Assembly (NCBI RefSeq): GCF_031143425.1
Contig: NC_090445.1
Location: 1,195,888,691-1,195,952,690 of the forward strand
Origin: Pleurodeles waltl
Taxonomy: Eukaryota > Chordata > Amphibia > Caudata > Salamandridae
DNA length: 64,000 nt
Direction of reading: 5' to 3'
Under the pieces are notes generated by a model. That model saw nothing but the letters and a program-made list of their open reading frames with translations. It searched no databases and was not told where the DNA came from. Positions 56,726 to 64,000 of the stretch are shown one piece after another. Each line of letters opens with the position of its first letter. Position 1 is the stretch's first letter. The position numbers were made by a program, and so were the translations under genes.

Positions 56726-57852
56726 TCACAAAACCAGGCTGCAGGACGAGTCTGTGTCTTCCAGTGGCCCAAGATGAGCCCGGGTCACACTCTGTGGGCC
56801 TTGGCTTTCTGGAGTGGCTTCAGAGTTCATTGATGGTTGAGGGTCTCGCAGTTCCGTCAGGCGGATCTCCGAAGGGGATTCTGAACGAGACCCACGTCTC
56901 CCCTTTCTTCTCCGAGAGCGCATACGCTGACGCAGGTCTGATTGCTGCCTCCCTTGGTGACTTGGCAACGCCTTGGGCAATGATCCTGATCCCTGCCTGT
57001 ATGAGCCCAGCGGGATTTCTTCTGTTAGCCAAGCCCACACCGCGGCCGGCTGTTCAAAGAAGTGGGTTTTATAACCGTAAATCACCTGGAGTCTTGCTGG
57101 AAATAGGAGGCGATACTGAATATCCATTGTTCGCAGTTTTTGTTTCACCTCTGTGAATGAGCGGCGCTGCTGTTGCACTTCATACGTGTAGGCAGGGAAG
57201 AGGAGGACCTTCGCCCCGTTGCAGAGAAGGTCTCCTTTGGAGCGCGCTTCTTCCAGCACCGCATCTCTGTCTCTAAAATTGAAGAGGCAAATAATTACTG
57301 GCCTGGACGGGGAACCGGGTGGGGGTCTGGCCCGCAGCAACCTGTGGGCTCGCTCAATCGTGAACCATGGCGTGAGGTGGTCCGCTGGTATCCAGGACCA
57401 GAACCAGTCTTCCAGGTATGTTGCCAAGGATGATTCAGCTGTGGTTTCAGGGAGACCCACCATGCCAAGGTTGTTGCTCCTAGACCTGTTTTCGGCATCC
57501 TCTGCTCTCCGATGCAGTTCCGATGTGTAAGTGGTCAGCGCCAAGACTTGGGCCTTAAGAGCGGTCACCTCATCTCCCACCGTGGAGATTCTGGATTCTG
57601 CTACTGTAATTCGGGCCGTGGTGTTGCGAAGATCTTGTCGGACTAAGGCCACGTCCACCCTGACCTCTCCTATCTTCGATTCGACAGCCACTTGGGAAGC
57701 CTGGATGGCCTGAAGGATTGCTGCCAAGTCGTCCATGTTTCGCTTCCCTCATTTGGAGCAGGGTCTTCTGTCCGGGACCCAGGTGCGCCCGTGGTGAACT
57801 GGTCTATGCTTGTTTGAGCCGTCGCTTGTTTTGCTGATTTATCTTTGCCCAT
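56726..57852 (-). pseudogene. L1 ORF1 (RNA-binding chaperone), one frameshift
   Basis: The start is the ATG at 57,852 (MGKDKSAKQ), in a context usual for amphibian L1 ORF1. A frameshift near 57,750 moves the protein into the frame of 57,736-56,726 (336 aa). That part has a coiled coil (about residues 5-85, used for trimer formation), the AENRSR junction (81-86), an RNA-recognition domain (about 87-185, with GLPE, ERAHR and RPVIICLFNF), and a C-terminal domain (186-240), followed by a Ser/Arg-rich tail. The protein would bind L1 RNA in the cytoplasm. Apart from the single frameshift it is intact. Confidence 0.85.
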
Positions 57853-59360
57853 GGTATTTGTCCACTGTTCCAGCATTACAAGAGAGAGGGGGAAAGGGAA
57901 AAGGGCCCAGTCCCTCGCCTACAGCGGTGTTGCATTCTCTAAGGTCAGAGGGGAGGAGGGAGAAGATCACGTGGGTGTCTCCTCTTCTTTAGTGGTACTG
58001 ACCCGGTATCTCAGATCCATGGCGGCCGTCTCAGTCCACGACCCGTCTCTATTTGATGTTGCTCAGCAGTTATGTCTTTAGTGGCGGCCCAGTTTTCCTC
58101 ACTCTAAGCAGGTCAGCAGGCGCGTTAGTTACCACAGTGCTCTGTGCGCTCCTGCGGCCCGTGACGAGGCCCTTTCAAGACCCAGGGATTAGGGTTCTAA
58201 CAGCTTGGGTCCTTCTTCTATGGTCCACATCTGGGTTACAGGTTGGAGGCTTTTCTTGTCCCCCCTCTCCCCTCCATCCCGAGGCCTCGGGGGGAAGAAG
58301 GGGAGGTTGATAAGGCTGTCAAATCTGGCCTTTCCTGGCCGAGCATGTCCACAGCCATGAGGCACACCGCTCCGCTTGTGCCGAAGCGCCTCTGCTGCCA
58401 CCGCCCCTCAGCTGCCTGTAATTCACGCCTTACACCGGATCTCCTGTTGTTGTCCCTTTGATTCTCCAGCGGCGGCTCAGCTCCCTACCGCTCAGAGAGT
58501 GTCCTCTCGATCCAGTGGTGTCCCGTCGTCTCCGCGCCTCATGGGGAGTCATTTATTCGTGGCCTGGGTCTCGGGCCTCGGCGTCCCCGAACTGTTGTTT
58601 GGCCCGTTCCAGGGCTTCGGTCAGAAGGAGTTTCTTTTCCTCTCTTCCGGGGGGGAGGAAGCGATGAGGCTGCAAGTTTGGGGCCCTTGGGGCCAGTTTT
58701 GTCTGTGGCGCACCTCTGGATGCGAGGCGCGCCGTCACCGCACCCGAGAGCCGCAGCCGGGCGCTTGGGCGCACCAGGCTCCCACCGCACCCTGGCTCTC
58801 ATGGCTCAGCGGGTGCTCAACAGATTCAGCGATGCCCTGCTTTCTCTGCTTTCAGCAGGGAGGCACGTATGTGTGGCCCAGGATCGGGACTCAACACTCC
58901 TTACTCGGTCCGCCTCAATGCTTCGGCTCAGGGGAAATCTCCTCTCTTCTTCCCCAGCTCGCGACCCGGTGGGGCCACGGATCTTCGGGCTCTCCTGGGC
59001 CGATATCAGTTGTCGCGCCTCCGATCGTGAGGCGCGCCGCTGGCACACCGGAGAGCCGCGGTCAGGTGCACGGACACCCCGGATTACCACTGTACTCCGG
59101 CCCTCGGCCATCCGCATCTCACCTACATTTTCTGGGCGCCATATTGGCTGCCGCCGGTCACGGCGACGATCCTTTCGTTTTCGGCCAGGAGGGTCGGGGA
59201 GTTCGCCACTTATTCTCTGGTGGGTTTACAGAGTCCCAGGAGAGCAGTAGCAGTGCCGATGGGAGAGGATGATGCTCCTTACAGGAGGCGGATGACGGAG
59301 GGGTCCGGAGCACTATAAATGTACGACCGCCATCTTGACGCCTTGGCCATGCCTCATCCT
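57853..59360 (-). promoter_or_regulatory. L1 5' UTR, GC-rich
   Basis: 1.5 kb, very GC-rich, with two diverged direct repeats of roughly 310-bp period (58,630-58,790 and 58,950-59,120, sharing 'gaggcgcgccg' and 'gagagccgc'). The position and composition indicate the internal promoter. An antisense open stretch (58,376-59,272) lies inside. Confidence 0.6.
59327..59337 (-). promoter_or_regulatory. YY1-like site at the L1 5' end
   Basis: CAAGATGGCGG on the transcribed strand, about 25 bp inside the L1 5' border. Human L1 has a YY1 site with the same core near its first bases, where it sets the transcription start. Confidence 0.6.
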
Positions 59361-59639
59361 TTCAATGGGTTTTAATTGTATACCGGGTATACAGCAATTC
59401 ATTCCTGAAGATATAAGGAGTGAAAAATAGGTATCAAGGAAACCTTTATATTTCCAAAACAGGCACAAGATAAGGTGTTGAGAAGCAATGTTTTATTTGC
59501 ACATCTCTGAATTCTGGGGTCCCCATAGTAGCATGTGAATTGCAGAGCATTTCTCAAATAGACTTCTTTTTTACACACTGTTTTACATTTGGAAGGAAAA
59601 AATGTAGAGAAAGACAAGGGACAATAGCACTTGTTATCC

Positions 59640-60440
59640 TATTTTGTGTTTTCCCAAGTCTCCCGATACAAATGGTACCTCACTTGTGTGGGTAGGCCTA
59701 ATGTCCGCGACAGGAAATGCAACATGGACACATCAAATTTTGACATTGAAATTTAATGTGTTTTTTGGAAAGTGCCTTGCTGTGGATTTTAGCTCTGCTG
59801 GTACCTAGGGAAACCTACCAAACCTTTGCATTTTTAAAAAAACTAGACACCTAGGGGAACCCAGGATGGGGTAACTTGTGGTGCTCTCACTAGGTTCTGT
59901 TACTCAGAAATCCTTTGCAAACCTCGAAATTTGGCAACAAAAAAAAAACACTTTTTCCTCACATTTCGGTGCTGCAAAGTTCACGGAATCTGAGGGGAGC
60001 CACAAACTTCCGTCTACCCAGCGTTCCCCCTGGTCTCCCAATAAAAATGGTTCTGCAACAGGAAATGCCTCAAAACACAACATAGACACATCAAAATGAT
60101 CAAATACAAAACTACCCGTTTTTGTGGTGGTAGGGAGGCACCTGCGTTTTTGGTCCTGGGCTCAGCAGCCATCTAGGGAAACCTACCAAACCCAAACATT
60201 TCCAAAAACTAGACACCCGAAGGAGTCCAGGGAGGTGTGACTTCTGTGGATTCCCCCAGTGTTTTCTTACCCAGAATTCTCAGAAAACCTCAAATGTAGC
60301 TGAAAGAATCATATTTTTCCCACATTTCTGTGTGGTATCACCGAACCAGCACAAATTTCCTACCACCTAACGTTCCTCTCAGTCTCCCGGTAAAATTGAT
60401 ACCTCACTTGTTTAGGTGGGCCAAGTGCCTGTGACAGGGA
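59640..60440. repeat. Diverged internal repeats (about 360 bp) of the piggyBac-like element
   Basis: The block 'gtctcccgatacaaatggtacctcacttg' near 59,656 recurs near 60,030 and 60,385 in changed form. Each is followed by 'gacaggaaatgc'-like sequence, and 'aaaactagacacc' recurs between them. Confidence 0.6.
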
Positions 60441-61019
60441 AGAACCGAAAACATGTTGAAAATGAGGGGGAAAAAAAGCGGGTCCAAAAGGGCAGTATGA
60501 AAAAAAAAACATTTTTAGGCTGACAAGTGGGGCAGAATTGTTATCGGTATAGATGCAACAATGCTGGGTGGTAGGAAATTTATGGATTCCTGCAGATTCC
60601 GGAAGGTTCCGTCATGAAAATGTAGGAACAATTTGTGATTTCCAGCAAAGTTCCAGCAAGGTTTGCAGGGTATTGTGGGTAAGAAAATGGTGCGGGTGCA
60701 CGTGAAGCACACCACCCTGGACTCACCCAGATGTTTATTTTTCAGATGTGTCTAGGTCTCGTAGATTTTTCTACATGGCAGTGTTGTAAAGTCCAAAAAG
60801 TACAGCCCTCATCATTCAAAGTGGGACGATTTTGAGAGTTAGACAAGCTCTCATGGCCCAAATGTAAACCAAAACCCAAAATAATCAAATGTCCTCTTGC
60901 TTGCCATGGGGTAAGATGTTTTATTGTGTGGGGTGGAGCTGAAAGACTGTTACCCCCTTCATTTGGGGGTGGGGGCATAACCATGACCATACTGGTTGGT
61001 AGCCACCACCCCTCTATTT

Positions 61020-61910
61020 TTTTTTTATTCCCTGGTATCTAGTAGGCTTTCTGCCCCCAGGGGGAGTGGATCAGGGGTAATTGCCCCATCTGCCCACTGG
61101 CGGGCAGAACAACTTTGTCCCCATTTATTTGGTGTGGGGCTATGGCCATACCCCCACCCTCTTTTTTGGAAATCTTGGAATTTTGGGAAAAAAATCTTCC
61201 TTGGTCTCTGGTGGGCTTTGTGTCTCCCTTGGGGGCAGATGGGCCTTACAAAAATAGGCATATCTGCCCCAAGGAGAGAAGAAATGGCCAACAGTAATGT
61301 GCCCAAGGGGCTGCCTCCGCAAACTAAACACACACACACCAATCCCTTGTGCATAAGTGATTTCTGCCCCCCGTGGCAGATTGGACTAATAGAAATAGGC
61401 CAATCTGCCCCAAAGGGGGGCTGTACTGCCCGAAAATAAGTTTGTCCCCAAGGGTAGCGACCCTTGCCTAAGGGGGCGCTCCCCTTGCGTGAAATTGACG
61501 AGAGAAAAAAATCCCTGGTGCTTAGTGGTTTCTGACGCACTGGGGGCAGATCGGCCTAATAAAATTAGGCTGATCTGCCCTAAGGGGGGCAGAAATGGCC
61601 TAAAATAAATTTGTCCCCTAAGGGAGCAACCTTTGTCAAAAGGGTCGCTCCCCTTGCGTGAAATTGTCACAAAAAATAAAAATCCCTGGTATCTAGTGGT
61701 TTTTGCCCCCCATGAGGGCAGATCAGCCTAAAAAAAAATAGGCCGATCTGCCCCAAAAGACGGCAGAAATGACCTAAAATAAAATTGCCCCCCAAGGGAG
61801 TGAGTCTTGCCTAAGGGGCCTTGCGTGAAACTGACCTAAAAAAAAATCCCCGGTGTCTTGTGGTTTCTGCCCCCCTTGTGGGCAGATTGGCCTAATAAAA
61901 ATAGGGTAAC
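61020..61910. repeat. Minisatellite with hairpin units (about 165 bp)
   Basis: Six degenerate units start near 61,028, 61,198, 61,338, 61,511, 61,682 and 61,846 with 'atccctggt…tagtggtttctgccccc'. Each contains an internal inverted repeat such as GGGGCAGATCGGCCTAAT facing TTAGGCTGATCTGCCC, so each can fold into a hairpin. The short ORFs here are by-products. Confidence 0.75.
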
Positions 61911-62185
61911 CTGAGCTTCCAGTGAGGTGGGGGTGGCTTCTGATGAGGTCAGCACGCAATTGTGCATTGATCTCATCAGACATCACTTGGGGGGGTCGGG
62001 CGGGGGTGGAAGTGGCAGCGATTCCCCTTCCATCCCTGCCTTTGGGAGTGGGGTGCTAGGCCCTCGGAGCGGAGCGCTAGCGCTTCCCCTGGGGGCTCAT
62101 TCCTAGACAAGATGGTTACGTCCCTAGCACCTGAGCACCACAGCAGCGGACTTAACCACCTCGTCCAGGGCACCTGAGGTGTTAA

Positions 62186-63414
62186 TGGCTTATTAATATG
62201 AAATGCCAAGCTTATGTTTGATTAATGTAGTAATACGTCATATCAACAGTTATGCATTATGTATTAGCTGTATTAATCATAGGCCTTAACTTAGCTTGGT
62301 CTTGGCCTAGTTGCACAGCCTCATGTCAAGCTGCATTTCTTAGGCATTTTATAAATTGGATGCTCAGAGAATTAAATTGTGATTTTCCACTGTTCTGAAC
62401 ATGTGCTTGTAGCTGAAGTTAATTCTCATGAGAAACTGCTTGCTAGAAGATGCTGTATTTGCTAGTGAAACAATGTTTAATGTAATGTGTGTAAGACTGA
62501 CCTTCCCAGGAGGAGACAATGAATGCACTGACTGGAGTATAAGCTGCCACAATATTGATACCTGACGAGCTGATTGACGAGAACAGGAGAAAAGGAGCCA
62601 ATCATCGACATGTTAACCATGTACTAGTAAAAATGTGGATTTGAGGGTTTAGTTTCATTAAACTAGATGTAAACATGCGATTCGTCAACCAATTAGAATG
62701 TGAGAAGTAGTTTTAGGAAATCTAACTTAGCCAGACTGCACAGAGAGAAGAGAGGCCATTAGCTATATTCTTTCGAACTGCTCAGAGAGACTTTGCTTTT
62801 TTCTGAACTTTGATGCTGAATCCTGATGTCTTGCTGACCGAAATTATGTCCTATTGAAGACGACTGTCACAGCTTGCTGAACCATATTGGAGACAGGTAT
62901 ACCAACAGTGTTACTGATTGTCATGTCTATTTGCTTTTGTTTCTAGGTACCAACTGCAAATTTTGATAGAGCCATCGTTAGATGTTTTTCCACATTTGTG
63001 TGACTAAATTGTTTGCATGAAGTCCAAACATGCAATTCTGATCTTATGTTAGTTAGGGTTCTCAATGATGAAGTTCGCTACATGTAATAACAGTTTATGT
63101 CTTTTCCCTGCTGAATCTAAATGTATGTAATATCATTTGCTTAGTTGTTCATGCTATTAATTTGCACTGTACCTTTAAAATGTGTAGTAGCTGAAGCTTA
63201 ATTCGATTGCTATTCTTTCGCTGCTTCAGTCAGCCAGTATTGTTTTTGTATGTTTATCATTTGGTTTTTAGACTAATGTCATAGATTGTTGTGGATATTG
63301 ATCTGTATTGGTATGGGATATATGGTGGGAAACATTTGAAGCACAGTTGAAAGGTCCATCGGCCTATTCGCATCTCCCTTGTAAGTTTCCTTAATAAGGT
63401 CTGACGTGCTAACA
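62186..63414 (+). other. Possible LTR (tentative)
   Basis: No gene. The end of this stretch reads ACGTGCTAACA and is followed 4 nt later by TGGTAGCAGAG, which resembles a primer-binding site. The left border is not identifiable; the piggyBac-like element may be inserted within it. Confidence 0.3.
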
Positions 63415-63418
63415 GAGA

Positions 63419-63436
63419 TGGTAGCAGAGATTGATG
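63419..63436 (+). promoter_or_regulatory. Candidate primer-binding site
   Basis: TGGTAGCAGAGATTGATG starts with the TGG that pairs to tRNA CCA ends. The matching tRNA was not identified. It depends entirely on the LTR call to its left. Confidence 0.25.
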
Positions 63437-64000
63437 GTTTGTCTCCTAAGAGCCCATCATAGGTGCCCAGAGCATGGTTTGTCTCCTTAAGAGCCCATCA
63501 TATAGTCCAGAAGAGGTGGAAGAGTATTTGGTTCCAGGGATTGTAAGCGAGAAACAAGAGGTGTCCCAAGAGATGATAGTAGGGTAAGGGTTAATACCCT
63601 AGAAAGAGCAAAATAATTTGCAGATTGGGAGAAGATTGGTGACATTTTGGATTTTTCTAGATTCAGTGGTACAAAGTGGAAGGAAAATGTGCCCCTAAGT
63701 ACCTAAAATGACTTTCCCAGAATCTTGGAGTTTGCTAGTGATTGTTTGAGGATGTTCTCAGCGTGAATGAAGTAGGTTTTGCGCTTGCACAGCTTATGCA
63801 AATTGTAGGTGAGTTTAGGGAGTTTGCGTACTCCAAATGAAGTTGTAAAAGGAGTGTGCCTACTCTGAAGTGTGAGAGTAGGGAAGTTGTCAAAGTTCAC
63901 ATGTGTGTGGCGGTTTATGCTAAAAAATTCTACACATGGTTGTTTATGTACGGACCCTGCGTGGTCTAGGACTCCGAAGCATATTGAAAAGTGTATGATA
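63437..64000. other. Tandem duplication and unassigned sequence
   Basis: A duplication of about 40 bp lies at 63,435-63,504 ('ggtttgtctcctaagagcccatcat' twice, the second with one extra T). The remainder has no recognised gene up to the window edge; if the LTR call is right this would be a leader before gag. Confidence 0.45.

Larger units (their letters stand above)
52302..59360 (-). mobile_element. Near full-length L1 retrotransposon
   Basis: On the minus strand this 7-kb element has a 1.5-kb GC-rich 5' UTR (59,360-57,853), ORF1 (57,852-56,726), a 480-bp spacer, ORF2 (56,245-52,512) and a 3' UTR ending in an 11-nt poly(A) (poly-T on the plus strand, 52,302-52,312). The flanks TTGCAATG (left) and TTTCAATG (right) are a likely but mutated target duplication. 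Several frameshifts and stops show it is inactive. It inserted into the piggyBac-like element. Confidence 0.85.
51569..62185. mobile_element. piggyBac-like non-autonomous element, interrupted by L1
   Basis: The left end reads TTAACCCCTTCGCTGCC (51,569) and the right end, reverse complemented, reads TTAACACCTCAGGTGCC (62,185 inward). TTAA at both borders plus a C-rich inverted terminus is the signature of the piggyBac superfamily, known from frogs and other vertebrates. Without the L1 the element is about 3.5 kb. Its interior contains diverged internal repeats and no transposase. The sequences on the two sides of the L1 (…gctgcaccttgcaatg and caatgggttttaattg…) join into a continuous element sequence. 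Confidence 0.6.

Noticed and set aside
58678..59250. 190-aa plus-strand ORF in the L1 5' UTR as a separate gene
   Set aside because: It overlaps a longer frame on the same strand in GC-rich DNA and has no motif.

Overview
The window looks like a transposon-built stretch of a vertebrate giant genome, most likely a salamander or newt (lungfish is a weaker alternative). This is inferred from the mix of elements: full-length L1 and other non-LTR retrotransposons, Ty3-type LTR elements with a SCAN-like Gag, and a TTAA-flanked piggyBac-type element. No host exon, tRNA gene, rRNA or CRISPR array could be recognised in 64 kb. No database search was possible, so family names are calls from motifs and structure.

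Layout: 1-5,080 holds repeats only: a 91-bp tandem duplication, a 2-kb interspersed repeat (family A) and a palindrome-rich non-autonomous DNA transposon (family B) that ends in a TA microsatellite. 5,081-8,547 is AT-rich with no gene. 8,559-15,274 is a complete minus-strand LINE bounded by an exact 11-bp target-site duplication. Its second ORF is intact (1,167 aa, endonuclease plus reverse transcriptase), its first ORF is frameshifted, and its 5' end is an array of six 243-bp GC-rich monomers, each with a ZNF143-type promoter motif. 16,565-23,060 is an inverted family B copy split by a decayed L1. 23.5-24.1 kb keeps the end of a dead Ty3 integrase gene. 25.1-25.8 kb has a long hairpin and 318-bp repeats.

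29,875-38,998 is a young LTR retrotransposon on the minus strand. It has 3.05-kb LTRs, a CCATG target duplication, a tRNA-Leu-like primer site, a nearly pure poly-G polypurine tract and one intact 898-aa Gag-protease ORF, but no pol. It must be mobilised by another element's reverse transcriptase and integrase. It sits inside a second copy of family A (29.5-40.8 kb). 40.9-42.1 kb reads as a broken minus-strand coding region of unknown origin. 42.2-45.2 kb is a dead plus-strand relative of the 8.6-15.3 kb LINE.

51,569-62,185 is a TTAA-flanked piggyBac-like non-autonomous element. It is interrupted by a nearly full-length 7-kb L1 (52,302 to about 59,360, minus strand) with both ORFs recognisable but mutated and a YY1-like site at its 5' end. 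The far right (62.2-64 kb) may be an LTR with a primer-binding site, but this is tentative. The elements do not form a host pathway; the window is a record of nested insertions, with the 8.6-15.3 kb LINE and the Gag-only LTR element the youngest-looking.
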